DNA from: an uncultured Psychroserpens sp.
GTDB taxonomy: Bacteria > Bacteroidota > Bacteroidia > Flavobacteriales > Flavobacteriaceae
Length of the DNA: 64,000 nucleotides
Reading direction: 5' to 3'
NCBI RefSeq assembly: GCF_947492715.1
Contig: NZ_CANLNS010000006.1
Span: 62,001 to 126,000, forward strand
A program made the translations under genes and the position numbers. Shown here in pieces: positions 26,982 to 35,291 of the stretch. Numbering within the stretch: position 1 is the first letter of the stretch; each line of letters opens with the position of its first letter. A model generated the notes under the pieces. That model saw nothing but the letters and a program-made list of their open reading frames with translations, was not told where the DNA came from and did not search any database.

Positions 26982-28142
26982 ATGAAAAAATTAGCCCTAA
27001 CTTTATGCCTAGCCTGCTTCGTTAACCTTACCAATGGGCAAACGTTTAATCAATTTTATGCCGATGTTGTTGCAGATGTTTCAGAAACAAACATTCTGAA
27101 CGACCTAACAGCCTTCGAAAATTTCGGCATTAAAACCGTTGGTTCTACTGCATTAACAAATACTCAAAATTGGATCACAGCACGCTACCAAAGTTATGGT
27201 TATACCAATGTTGAATTACAGCCTTTTACTTACGCTGCCGGAACGAGTAATAATATTATTGTTACTAAAACGGGAACTGTATACCCAAATACGTTTTTAA
27301 TTATTGACGCACATTACGATACCATTAATGGGCCTGGTACAAATGATAACGGAACAGGAACTGTATTGCTTTTAGAACTCGCGCGACTTTTAAAAGATAT
27401 CGACACAGAATACTCTATTAAATTTATTCATTTCTCTGGTGAAGAAGATGGTTTAATTGGCAGCAATTATTATGTAAACAATACTGTAATTCCTGAGAAT
27501 CTGGATATCAAATTGGTATTTAATATTGATGAAGTTGGCGGTGTTAATGGCTTAATAAATGATACTATTGTTTGCGAACGCGATGAGTCTAATCCAACAT
27601 CAAACAACGCCGCTTCAAATGCAGCGACAAATAGCTTAGCCACTTGTATGGAACTATATTCTAATCTAGAAACTGAAATTTCTAATGCCTTTGCTTCAGA
27701 TTATATTCCTTTTGAAAACAATGGTGAAATTATTACTGGTATCTACGAAAAGAATATATCTCCAGTAAACCATACGGCTAATGATAATTTAGCCAATATG
27801 GATGTCAACTACGCCTTTGAAGTCACTAAAGGTTCTTTAGGTGCTGCTATGGAATTTGCTTTAGCTTTCGAATCGTTAAGCCTCGAAGAGCAAGACAACT
27901 TTAACAATCAGGTAAGCATCTCTCCTAATCCTTCTAAAAATTATTTTAAAATCGAATTTAAAAACCCTGTGCAACGCGCCATAGATTTTAAACTCGTAGA
28001 TATGCTTGGTAAAGATGTTTACGAAAAACGACTTACAAAGCAAACGCAAACTATCGCTATAGATAGTATTGCCTCTGCGCAATATTTAGCCGTGTTCAAA
28101 ATTAATAATAAGCGTTTTGTAAAAACGGTTGTTATCGAATAA
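26982..28142 (+). CDS. Secreted M28-family peptidase with T9SS sorting domain
   Basis: A 386-aa exported protein: signal peptide (MKKLALTLCLACFVNLTNGQ), M28 aminopeptidase domain with zinc ligands in IIDAHYDTINGPGTNDNGTG (His111, Asp122) and the catalytic/metal Glu pair in FIHFSGEEDGLIGSNYY (Glu154-155), and a C-terminal T9SS type A sorting domain (about 310-386, VSISPNPSKNYFKIEFKN...). It should be exported across the outer membrane and either released or anchored. It starts 23 bp after the ACBP gene, but its role (peptide digestion) is unrelated. Confidence 0.9.
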   Translation: MKKLALTLCLACFVNLTNGQTFNQFYADVVADVSETNILNDLTAFENFGIKTVGSTALTNTQNWITARYQSYGYTNVELQPFTYAAGTSNNIIVTKTGTVYPNTFLIIDAHYDTINGPGTNDNGTGTVLLLELARLLKDIDTEYSIKFIHFSGEEDGLIGSNYYVNNTVIPENLDIKLVFNIDEVGGVNGLINDTIVCERDESNPTSNNAASNAATNSLATCMELYSNLETEISNAFASDYIPFENNGEIITGIYEKNISPVNHTANDNLANMDVNYAFEVTKGSLGAAMEFALAFESLSLEEQDNFNNQVSISPNPSKNYFKIEFKNPVQRAIDFKLVDMLGKDVYEKRLTKQTQTIAIDSIASAQYLAVFKINNKRFVKTVVIE

Positions 28143-28217
28143 TTAAGGGTTTCTCAAATTTTGTTTTGTTACTCGTTATAGTTTTTGGATATTTAGGATA
28201 ACCTTAAATGTCTAAAT

Positions 28218-29234
28218 ATGAAATTCGTAACCGCTTTACTTCTAGTACTTAGCTTTAATTTATCTCTTGCGCAATCTCCTGAGGTTGTCGACTTTATTGA
28301 AAAAGGAATAGCATTCCATGATAATGGGGATTATGCCAGTGCTATTGCCGAATATAAAAAGGCCCTAGAAATTGAGCCTAAATCTTCATTAATTCATTAC
28401 GAATTATCACTAAGCTACTTCTATAAAAAGGAGTTTAAAGATGCCATAAAACATGCTGATGTCGTGATTAAAAATGACGACAAGTATGTAAAGGAAGCCT
28501 ATATCACAAAGGGATCATGCTTGGATAATTTAGGAAAGACAAAAGAATCTATAAAGCTCTTTAAAAAAGGGATTCGTAAATTTCCTGATGTCCTACTCTA
28601 TTATAATCTGGCACTTAATTATTACAAATTAAAAGAGTTTGAAGATGCCGAAAAGTATGTGACACTTGGTATAGCGCAAAAAGCCGATCATGCGAGTAGC
28701 CATTTATTATTGGGCTATCTCAACTTTGATAAAGACTATAAAGTGCAAAGTCTGCTAAACCTTCATTATTTTTTATTACTAGAACCAACAAGCAGTCGTT
28801 CTCCTCGTGCTGTAAAACTCATTAAAACCATGATGAGCGCCAATGTTACCAAAGACGAAGACGATCCTAAAAGCGTAACAATTAACTTGTCGCTACCCTC
28901 TAAAGACAACGAATTTGGTGCAGCCGAAATGATGCTTGGTTTGCTAGAAGCGTCCAAATCATACGAAGAAAATGAAGGGAAATCTGATGACGAGATGTTT
29001 GTTGAAAACACCGATTCTTTCTTTACCATTCTAGGTGAACTTCAAGATAAAAAGAAAAAGAAAGGCATCTACTGGGATGTGTATGTGCCGCTTTTTTATG
29101 ATTTAGCAAAAAGCGATCATATGGAAGCCTATTGTAACTACATAACACAATCTGCCAATGAGAATTATGAAAATTGGGTAGATAATAACAGTGATAAGCT
29201 CGATGCTCTGGCTGATTGGTTTAGTAAAAAATAA
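28218..29234 (+). CDS. Periplasmic TPR-repeat protein
   Basis: A 338-aa protein with a signal peptide (MKFVTALLLVLSFNLSLAQ) and tetratricopeptide repeats over about residues 22-190, for example FIEKGIAFHDNGDYASAIAE and AIKHADVVIKNDDKYVKEAYI. After residue 200 the sequence is acidic and unlike TPR (KDEDDPKSVTINLSLPSKDN). It is probably a scaffold in the periplasm; partners are unknown. The flavoenzyme gene starts 3 bp after the stop, suggesting co-transcription. Confidence 0.8.
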   Translation: MKFVTALLLVLSFNLSLAQSPEVVDFIEKGIAFHDNGDYASAIAEYKKALEIEPKSSLIHYELSLSYFYKKEFKDAIKHADVVIKNDDKYVKEAYITKGSCLDNLGKTKESIKLFKKGIRKFPDVLLYYNLALNYYKLKEFEDAEKYVTLGIAQKADHASSHLLLGYLNFDKDYKVQSLLNLHYFLLLEPTSSRSPRAVKLIKTMMSANVTKDEDDPKSVTINLSLPSKDNEFGAAEMMLGLLEASKSYEENEGKSDDEMFVENTDSFFTILGELQDKKKKKGIYWDVYVPLFYDLAKSDHMEAYCNYITQSANENYENWVDNNSDKLDALADWFSKK

Positions 29235-29237
29235 GCC

Positions 29238-30317
29238 ATGACACAGCAACCAGATTCTCCATTACAATTTACCTGTGGTGCTCAAATGCCCAACCGGTTT
29301 ATGTTAGCGCCAATGACTAACACTCAGAGCCATGAGGATGGTTCGCTCTCTAATGACGAATACGATTGGCTTACAATGCGTGCTAAAGGTGGTTTTGGAT
29401 TAACCATGACTTGTGCCTCTCATGTACAGGCTATAGGCAAAGGATTTCCTGGACAGCTAGGCATTTTTTCTGATGATCATATCGAAGGCCATACACGACT
29501 TGCCAATGGTATTAAAGCTCATGGAAGTCTGGCGGTTATTCAGTTGCATCATGCTGGAATGCGCTCCCCTTTTGAGGTGATTAATGAGAAAGCTGTTTGC
29601 CCTTCAGAACACGACAAATACAATGCGCGTGCGTTAAGTTTAGAAGAAGTCCACCAATTGCGTGACGATTTTATTGCGGCTGCCATACGTTCCCAAAAAG
29701 CGGGTTACGATGGTGTGGAAGTGCATGGCGCTCACGGCTATATCCTGACCCAATTTTTAAGCTCTAAGATCAACCTGCGCAATGATGATTATGGCGGAAG
29801 TCTCAGCAATCGTTCGCGTCTCCTTTTTGAAATTGTTGATGGTATTAGAACTGCTTGCGGACCAACATTTTTGCTTGGTGTACGTCTCTCTCCTGAACGT
29901 TTTGGGATGCAACTCCAAGAGATTACAACCGTTACGCAGCAATTGATAGACCATCACCACATCGATTTTTTAGACATCTCTCTCTGGGATGTGTTTAAGC
30001 AACCCGAAGACAGCGAGCACCAAAACCGCTCTTTACTCGAGCATTTTAGTGCACTCGATTTCAAGACTGTGAAATGGACAGTTGCAGGCAAGATTAGAAC
30101 AGGAGCCGATGTACAAAAGGTATTAGACGCTGGTGTTGATTTTGTGTCTATAGGACGCTCTGCCATTTTGCATTACGACTTCCCAAAGCAAGTGCTTAAA
30201 AACCCAGACTTCAAGCCTACAGGCTTACCTGTCTCTGAAACCTACCTGAAAGCCCAAGGCTTAGGTCCAGATTTTGTGACCTATATGAAGCGTTGGGATG
30301 GTTTTGTAGCTGAATAA
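29238..30317 (+). CDS. NADH:flavin oxidoreductase (Old Yellow Enzyme family)
   Basis: A 359-aa FMN-dependent TIM-barrel enzyme. Recognisable segments include MPNRFMLAPMTNTQSHEDGS near the N-terminus, VIQLHHAGMRSPF, the substrate-binding GYDGVEVHGAHGYILTQFLS, the NDDYGGSLSNRSRLLFEIV signature and the FMN-phosphate region VSIGRSAIL. OYE enzymes reduce activated C=C bonds; the physiological substrate is unknown. Codon use looks somewhat less AT-rich than its neighbours. It is the last gene before the accessory block. Confidence 0.92.
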   Translation: MTQQPDSPLQFTCGAQMPNRFMLAPMTNTQSHEDGSLSNDEYDWLTMRAKGGFGLTMTCASHVQAIGKGFPGQLGIFSDDHIEGHTRLANGIKAHGSLAVIQLHHAGMRSPFEVINEKAVCPSEHDKYNARALSLEEVHQLRDDFIAAAIRSQKAGYDGVEVHGAHGYILTQFLSSKINLRNDDYGGSLSNRSRLLFEIVDGIRTACGPTFLLGVRLSPERFGMQLQEITTVTQQLIDHHHIDFLDISLWDVFKQPEDSEHQNRSLLEHFSALDFKTVKWTVAGKIRTGADVQKVLDAGVDFVSIGRSAILHYDFPKQVLKNPDFKPTGLPVSETYLKAQGLGPDFVTYMKRWDGFVAE

Positions 30318-30330
30318 TTTATTCTAAAAT

Positions 30331-30348
30331 ATACGTAATTCTACGTAT
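30331..30348. promoter_or_regulatory. TACGTA palindrome, left copy
   Basis: ATACGTAATTCTACGTAT: arms ATACGTAA/CTACGTAT pair at 7 of 8 positions around TT. The same palindrome, differing at one base, occurs at 40601. It lies just behind the OYE stop. It resembles a site for a dimeric LuxR/FixJ-type regulator, but no cognate regulator is in the window. Confidence 0.45.
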
Positions 30349-30624
30349 AAATGGTATTGTATAATTTAATAGCTTTAATGGTAATAAAAACCGCGATATA
30401 ATTTCTGTTTTTGGGTGAAATCTCACCGAAATCAGGACATTTTATTCGTATGCAACCAGTTGTGGCTAATAAAAAATGATAGAAAACAAGGTGACGTTTT
30501 GAGACTTTTAATGTTTTTTAGAACCTACTTTAAGTTCAAATAGGGTTATTTCAATAAGTATTTATTTCAGTTCAAATCTATAGAATAGTGTTTTAGCAAC
30601 CTAGTTTTGATTAGTAAGGACTGC
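30349..30624. other. Gene-free stretch left of the accessory operon
   Basis: About 275 bp between convergent OYE and racemase genes. A GGTGA-AATC-TCACC inverted repeat lies at 30413-30428 within TGGGTGAAATCTCACCGA. No ORF of credible length, tRNA or T-tract terminator is visible. Length is unusual for a convergent junction, which in this window is normally under 100 bp. Confidence 0.4.
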
Positions 30625-32391
30625 TTAATTTTTTATGTTAATTGACATATCCAATTTAGAGATTGACCCATAAATAGCAAATTCCTTTTCTTTTTCGATT
30701 GCCCAAATAGCATTTCCATAATCAAAATGCCAATATTCTTTTAGATCACATACAAAACCTTCACTTTGAAACAAACCTATTAATAGTGCTCTATTTTCTT
30801 TAGCTTCTTCACTAATTTTGGGATAGTAAGGATAACACTTTTTAGAAAGATTTATATCATATCCTTTGTTCGTGCCAAAATCCATTACACATTTTTTAGC
30901 ATCATCATAAATTAATGCATCTACTGCACCTCCAGTAGCATGCATTGACTTTGTAGGAAAAGCAATAAAATAACTAACAATTTTTTTAACTCCGGAGAAG
31001 GATTTTTCTGGATACTCTTTTTGAAAAAATTCAAATTTAGTATCCCATAAAAGTTGTTGATGCTCTGAAGATCTCCATGCTGATCGAATAATCAACCTCT
31101 TATTTTGGGCATTTAACTTTTCACTAATTCTCCCTATTTTCCCAAGAATGTCTTCTCTAACGAGGTACATATAATCTACAGAAATAGAAGGCTCAAAAAT
31201 TAAATTAAAATCTGTATTAATTAAACTTATTAATGGCGAGTTATTTTCTGAAATTCTAATTGAAGGAGTTAAAAGTTTGTTCCTACTATCTTTTGCTTCA
31301 ACTGCTTTGCAGTACGCTTTACATTCATTAAAATTGATTGTATTTTTAGTTATATACGGTGAATTTAATACTCTTAATAAAGCACTATAGTTCAAGTCAA
31401 ACTCTACAGTATCTCCTACTTTTAAATTTGACTTGGTGTTATCTATCACAATGTGGTCACTACTTGCACCCAAAATATCAATGTTTTGCCTTGGAGTAAT
31501 TCCTGAAACATCAACATCTTGTCCTCCTATAGCTAGAATAGCTCTATCCATTAAACCTTTTTCTTTGAATTTTTTAATTTTTCCATTGGCATTTTGAGAT
31601 ACTTTGCCATAAGGTTTGGAAGGTTTTATTTTTGATTCAATTACTTCAACCACTAATGTAAAAATGTCTGTAAAGAGTCTAGGTATTGGCTTTCTGCAAA
31701 GTGCTTCCCTTCCTAAAAAGATAGACTCTCCTAATCGTAAATTATTTATTCTACCCACATTTTTTGAAGATTTGAACCAATGATAGTTTGCAGAATTTCC
31801 GCCAGAAATAATTGCTAATTTAATTTTAAAAGTTTTTTCTAAATGTGTCGCTATTGATGATAGCTTACTCATTTTGCTGGCATCAGGCCCTATTCCTCCA
31901 AAACAAGCAAGATTTGAACCTATCCCTATTAAGGAAAGCCCTTTTAATAGTAGTACCTCTTTTACAGTGTTATTTATTTCTAAAGGCATAATTCCTTCTC
32001 GTAAATCTCCCAGCTCCACCATAAGAATCACTTTATGTATAATTTGATTCCTTATAGCATATTTTGATAGCTCTTTTAGGACGATGAGTTCAGAATTTAA
32101 GCTTATATCGGTGTAAATAACAACTTCTTCTACTTGGCTTAAAGCAGGTGTTCTCAATAACAAATACTTTGCTTGAACACCAGCTTTTCGCATTTTCACA
32201 ATATTTTCAATTCTAGAATCTGCAAGAATCTTTATGTCTTTTTTTACTAAAATTGAAGCGATTAGTGGATTGCCACCAATGACCTTTGTAACACCAGTAA
32301 TTTGAATTCCTTTGGAGCCATATAGCTTTTTTAATTGTTGAATGTTATGGGCGATTTTTCCAATATCAATATCTATCCTAGGGATTTTCAA
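30625..32391 (-). CDS. Fusion: ornithine/alanine racemase-like domain and VanX-like D-Ala-D-Ala dipeptidase
   Basis: A 588-aa two-domain protein without a signal peptide, so cytoplasmic. Residues 1 to about 355 resemble PLP fold-type III ornithine racemase (Orr): candidate PLP lysine Lys36 (ITGVTKVIGGNP), ILADSRIENI, MVELGDLREG, SGGNSAN, RLGESIFLGRE and DHIVIDNTKSNLKVGD. Residues about 395-570 are an M15D dipeptidase: SAWRSSEHQQLLWD, zinc motif SMHATGGAVDAL (SxHxxGxAxD) and EYWHFDYGN carrying the catalytic Glu and third zinc His. Together they suggest release of D-amino acids from D,D-dipeptides and their racemisation. Substrates are not proven. It overlaps the DUF1611 gene by 4 bp. Confidence 0.88.
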   Translation of the reverse strand: MKIPRIDIDIGKIAHNIQQLKKLYGSKGIQITGVTKVIGGNPLIASILVKKDIKILADSRIENIVKMRKAGVQAKYLLLRTPALSQVEEVVIYTDISLNSELIVLKELSKYAIRNQIIHKVILMVELGDLREGIMPLEINNTVKEVLLLKGLSLIGIGSNLACFGGIGPDASKMSKLSSIATHLEKTFKIKLAIISGGNSANYHWFKSSKNVGRINNLRLGESIFLGREALCRKPIPRLFTDIFTLVVEVIESKIKPSKPYGKVSQNANGKIKKFKEKGLMDRAILAIGGQDVDVSGITPRQNIDILGASSDHIVIDNTKSNLKVGDTVEFDLNYSALLRVLNSPYITKNTINFNECKAYCKAVEAKDSRNKLLTPSIRISENNSPLISLINTDFNLIFEPSISVDYMYLVREDILGKIGRISEKLNAQNKRLIIRSAWRSSEHQQLLWDTKFEFFQKEYPEKSFSGVKKIVSYFIAFPTKSMHATGGAVDALIYDDAKKCVMDFGTNKGYDINLSKKCYPYYPKISEEAKENRALLIGLFQSEGFVCDLKEYWHFDYGNAIWAIEKEKEFAIYGSISKLDMSINIKN

Positions 32392-33467
32392 AGTAATACG
32401 GGCTCTCTCTTTAATTTCGGAAATGTTTTTAATAGTTCCTTTATCAGTTTATCACATCCATGCTTCAAGACATCTGTAGTAGGTAGGTTATAATCTATTT
32501 GATAATCTATAATAGTATTATCAATTTCTTGATCAGTCATATCTTCATGATTAATAGTAATAGCAATTACCTTTGATTTAGAAAATATTTCTATCATCTC
32601 TATCTCATCCTCTAGTGACAACATTGGGATATTAGGATAATCGCAATAATTTTCTCGCATTGGTGGATGTTGAAGAATAATTGCATCTGGCATTGCGCCA
32701 CGTAAAATTGCACTTGAAGAAGTAAAAGCAGGATGGCTTAAAGCACCTTGACCTTCAACAACTATAATATCTGGTTGTTCTTTCTTACAAGCATTTAAGA
32801 TAGCATTTTCAACTTCTCCCGAAGCAAAACCAGAAGTTAAAACATCTATAGCAACACCATATTTTGACCCTTGGAGTATACCAGTTTGCCCTGTGGTTAC
32901 AAACACAGTATTAAAATCCCTTTCTCTCAAAGCGTTTACCAAAAGTAAAGCAGTCGTTCGTTTTCCTACCGCACAGTCAGTTCCCATTACTGCAATTATA
33001 GGAATCTTTACATTCTTTATACCTCCTGTAAAATTATGGAGGTTTTCTCGTTTTGGAGGTTTTCTCACATCCTGAATAGTAACTCCATATTTGTTGGCAA
33101 TATCTCTGAATTGAACATTATCATTTAAAAATTCTGGCATACCATTAACAATATTCATTCCGTATTTGATGGCAGTAAAAATTATTTCTTTTTGTTGGTT
33201 ACTCAAAAAAGAAGTGAGAGGCGCTATACCATAAATAAAATATTGAGGAATATTTTTCAATTCTTTTAAAGCACTTTCCAAGTTATTGAAAATAGGAATC
33301 CCATTTTTTACACCGTCGAGATATTCGCCTGCATCCAAACCAACTTTTGTACTATCAATAATTCCAACAATTGTATAGGTTTCCGACTGACGAACTAAAC
33401 CATTTGCAACTTTTCCATCTGTATTTCCAAATTCATTTTCACAATAAACTAATGCATTACTTTTCAT
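32388..33467 (-). CDS. DUF1611 family P-loop protein (DgcN-like)
   Basis: A 359-aa protein of the DUF1611 family. An N-terminal Rossmann-like domain (VGIIDSTKVGLDAGEYLDG) precedes a P-loop domain with Walker A MGTDCAVGKRTT (about 162-171). Other landmarks are TTGQTGILQGSKYGVAIDVL and VVEGQGALSHPAF. A marine-bacterial member, DgcN, is a D-glutamate N-acetyltransferase in D-Glu catabolism. That role fits the racemase/dipeptidase encoded next (4-bp overlap), but the acceptor here is inferred. It overlaps the upstream 71-aa gene by 11 bp, indicating coupling. Confidence 0.85.
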   Translation of the reverse strand: MKSNALVYCENEFGNTDGKVANGLVRQSETYTIVGIIDSTKVGLDAGEYLDGVKNGIPIFNNLESALKELKNIPQYFIYGIAPLTSFLSNQQKEIIFTAIKYGMNIVNGMPEFLNDNVQFRDIANKYGVTIQDVRKPPKRENLHNFTGGIKNVKIPIIAVMGTDCAVGKRTTALLLVNALRERDFNTVFVTTGQTGILQGSKYGVAIDVLTSGFASGEVENAILNACKKEQPDIIVVEGQGALSHPAFTSSSAILRGAMPDAIILQHPPMRENYCDYPNIPMLSLEDEIEMIEIFSKSKVIAITINHEDMTDQEIDNTIIDYQIDYNLPTTDVLKHGCDKLIKELLKTFPKLKREPVLL

Positions 33468-33672
33468 AGTTATTCATTTTTAAATTATTAGTTTTTAATT
33501 GATCGTCAATATATGGCATTAGTTCTCTTTCAAAATAGACAAGCTCTTTTGCAGTAGGGTCTGCCTGAATATTACAATAGTATATTTTCCTAGCATATAC
33601 TCTAACAATGAGTGGCACTGAAGGCCTAACTTTGGCGAACACAAAATCGCCAGCTTTAAATCTATTTTCCAT
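33457..33672 (-). CDS. Small conserved-looking protein of unknown function (71 aa)
   Basis: Begins MENRFKAGDFVFAKVRPSVP and continues with alternating strands (LIVRVYARKIYYCNIQ) and an acidic segment (KELVYFERELMPYIDD), suggesting a small beta-barrel-like fold. No catalytic motif or domain name is recognised. It overlaps the DUF1611 start by 11 bp, so its translation is coupled to that gene, and it follows the cupin by 42 bp. Position suggests an accessory role in the D-amino-acid operon; that is inference only. Confidence 0.6.
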   Translation of the reverse strand: MENRFKAGDFVFAKVRPSVPLIVRVYARKIYYCNIQADPTAKELVYFERELMPYIDDQLKTNNLKMNNYEK

Positions 33673-33714
33673 GATTTTTTTATGATTATTTCTTTAATGA
33701 TAGAACAAAATTAT

Positions 33715-34047
33715 CTAACCATTTTTTATTGTAGTACATATCATCTTGAATGGTAGGTTGGCTTCAATTGAACTGCCAACAGCCCTAGGAATAAGAACTG
33801 AATCTCCAGTTTGCATAAAGGATGAATTGTTGTTGATAACTACTTCAGCTTTTCCTTCAATAATATAAATGAATCGAGAAAAAGGGGACTTTTCATATAA
33901 CTGGACTTTTCCAAAATCAAAAGCAAAGACTTGTATGACACATGTGTTTTCAACAACTATATTTTTTACTCCAATAGTATTCGTACTATAATTTAGTAAG
34001 TCCAGTAAATTAAATTTAATAGATTCTTCAAACTCACTATTTTTCAT
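33715..34047 (-). CDS. Cupin-domain small protein
   Basis: A 110-aa single-domain protein with cupin-like strands: SPFSRFIYIIEGKAEVVIN followed by FMQTGDSVLIPRAVGSSIE. The usual metal-binding histidines are largely missing (no HxH pair in motif 1), so it is probably a ligand-binding sensor rather than an oxygenase. It is the second gene of the leftward operon. A role sensing an amino acid or derivative is speculative. Confidence 0.65.
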   Translation of the reverse strand: MKNSEFEESIKFNLLDLLNYSTNTIGVKNIVVENTCVIQVFAFDFGKVQLYEKSPFSRFIYIIEGKAEVVINNNSSFMQTGDSVLIPRAVGSSIEANLPFKMICTTIKNG

Positions 34048-34077
34048 CCTTCAAATGTTCTAATGTTTCCCTTTTCT

Positions 34078-34194
34078 CTATTCTGAATACTTTTTTGCAT
34101 TTCGTTTTAAAATTTTAGCAGCTTTTTTTTCTTTAGCTGTTTTGGCAGCAGGAGTTTTACTGTTTTTTTTCTTACCTTCTTTTTCTTTTGACAT
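34078..34194 (-). CDS. Very small Lys-rich protein (38 aa)
   Basis: The frame encodes MSKEKEGKKKNSKTPAAK and ends in KRNAKKYSE. About 40% of residues are lysine, with alanines, as in small nucleic-acid-associated or disordered basic proteins of Bacteroidota. It lies 30 bp upstream of the cupin on the same strand and would be the first gene of the operon. The low-complexity composition makes the call uncertain; the ATG-to-TAG frame is intact. Function unknown. Confidence 0.45.
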   Translation of the reverse strand: MSKEKEGKKKNSKTPAAKTAKEKKAAKILKRNAKKYSE

Positions 34195-34271
34195 TGTTTT
34201 AAGTATTTAATTGATTGTCATTTAAGTTAATGTAAATGTTATTTATAGTATTGTAAAAAAAACTAAATGAG

Positions 34272-34288
34272 TTACATATATCACAGAT
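34272..34288. repeat. 17-bp direct repeat, copy 1 (between AraC gene and operon)
   Basis: TTACATATATCACAGAT, matching the second copy at 34441 at 16 of 17 positions. It sits 78 bp upstream of the first operon gene, a plausible position for an AraC-type activator site. Confidence 0.45.
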
Positions 34289-34301
34289 ACAGTTGTATTA
34301 T

Positions 34302-34336
34302 AAAAAATAAAAAAGCAGACTAGTAAGTCTGCTTTC
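34302..34336 (-). terminator. Terminator of the AraC gene
   Basis: AAAGCAGAC and GTCTGCTTT form a 9-bp stem with a 6-nt loop. On the minus strand it is followed by a T-rich tract (A-rich on the plus strand at 34302-34311). A second hairpin, CCAAATGA/TCATTTGG at 34342-34363, stands next to it. Confidence 0.7.
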
Positions 34337-34440
34337 ACATGCCAAATGAGATATTTCATTTGGACTTACCCTAATTGATTAATAGCAATGCAAATTTGAT
34401 TGATTTATTATAGTTTCAGTTACATAGCAATAACTCTAAC

Positions 34441-34457
34441 TTACATAAATCACAGAT
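34441..34457. repeat. 17-bp direct repeat, copy 2 (over the AraC stop codon)
   Basis: TTACATAAATCACAGAT overlaps the last codons of the AraC gene. Distance to copy 1 is 169 bp. Confidence 0.4.
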
Positions 34458-35010
34458 TCTCTAAATTATACTTTCTTTTTTTACCTATTTTCTTATAAAA
34501 TGAAGGGGATTGTCCTGTTACTTTTTTGAATTGATTAGATAAATGGGCTACACTACTATAATTAAGTCTATAGGCTATTTCTGTAAGGTTTAACTCGTCA
34601 TAGAGTATGAGCTCTTTGGCTTTTTCAATTTTATGCTTGATAATAAAATGCTGTATTGTAATGCCTTTGACCTCGGAAAAAATATTAGACAAATAAGTAT
34701 AATCATAATTCAATTTTTTACTAATAATGTCTGAATAATTAGTTTTTGGAACTTCATCAGAATAGTGTATCATTTCAATTATAACATTTTTAATCTTATC
34801 TATGAGTATACTCTTTTTATCGTCTAATAATTCCAGACCAGATAGAGCCAAATTTGATTTCAGTTCTTGTTTTAGTCCATTAGTAATATTCTCTTTTATT
34901 TCAATCATACCAAGTTCAATACTTGTATAATGCAACCCTAGTTTTTCTAGCTCATATTTCACCATGAGTTTACATCGTAAGCTGACCATGTATTTTATAT
35001 ATAATTTCAT
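34450..35010 (-). CDS. AraC-family transcriptional regulator
   Basis: A 186-aa regulator with an N-terminal region typical of a Bacteroidota subgroup (MKLYIKYMVSLRCKLMVKYE...) and a C-terminal AraC DNA-binding domain of two helix-turn-helix units (about 95-180): DYTYLSNIFSEVKGITIQHF and the signature ELNLTEIAYRLNYSSVAHLSNQFKKVTGQSPSFY. No sensory domain of usual size is present. It lies upstream of the D-amino-acid operon on the same strand but is separated by a terminator. The paired 17-bp repeats nearby make it the best candidate regulator of that operon. Confidence 0.9.
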   Translation of the reverse strand: MKLYIKYMVSLRCKLMVKYELEKLGLHYTSIELGMIEIKENITNGLKQELKSNLALSGLELLDDKKSILIDKIKNVIIEMIHYSDEVPKTNYSDIISKKLNYDYTYLSNIFSEVKGITIQHFIIKHKIEKAKELILYDELNLTEIAYRLNYSSVAHLSNQFKKVTGQSPSFYKKIGKKRKYNLENL

Positions 35011-35162
35011 AACATTTCAACCTACTTGACAATAGTTTTAAAATTAAGCTTTATTTTCTGAAGATTAACTATCTATATAACTAATAAACTAAATAGAATA
35101 TTTTTGAAATAGAAATGAGATAGGATTTGCATTTCAAAACAAAAAAAGTAAGATATAACTAG

Positions 35163-35291
35163 CCACAACACCGTGTATAATTCATTACTAGTTCTGCCTG
35201 TACTCGGAAAATCCTGCGGATTTCCCTAATGGTTCGTTTTCTTTTGCTAACTTAGTTCATACTAACCAAACCATATACGAACACGTTGTGG
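35163..35291 (+). repeat. attC-like site 1
   Basis: Left end CCACAAC (35163) and right end GTTGTGG (35285) are perfectly complementary. Inner arms are CGTGTATAA and ATATACG. The centre has GGAAAATCC/GGATTTCC and the block TTTTCTTTTGCTAACTTAG. It shares 86 identical bases (35199-35284) with site 2. Confidence 0.65.

Noticed and set aside
30625-32391. Glycopeptide (vancomycin-type) resistance locus
   Set aside because: Only a VanX-like dipeptidase domain is present; there is no D-lactate dehydrogenase, D-Ala-D-Lac ligase or VanRS pair, and Gram-negative bacteria are intrinsically protected.
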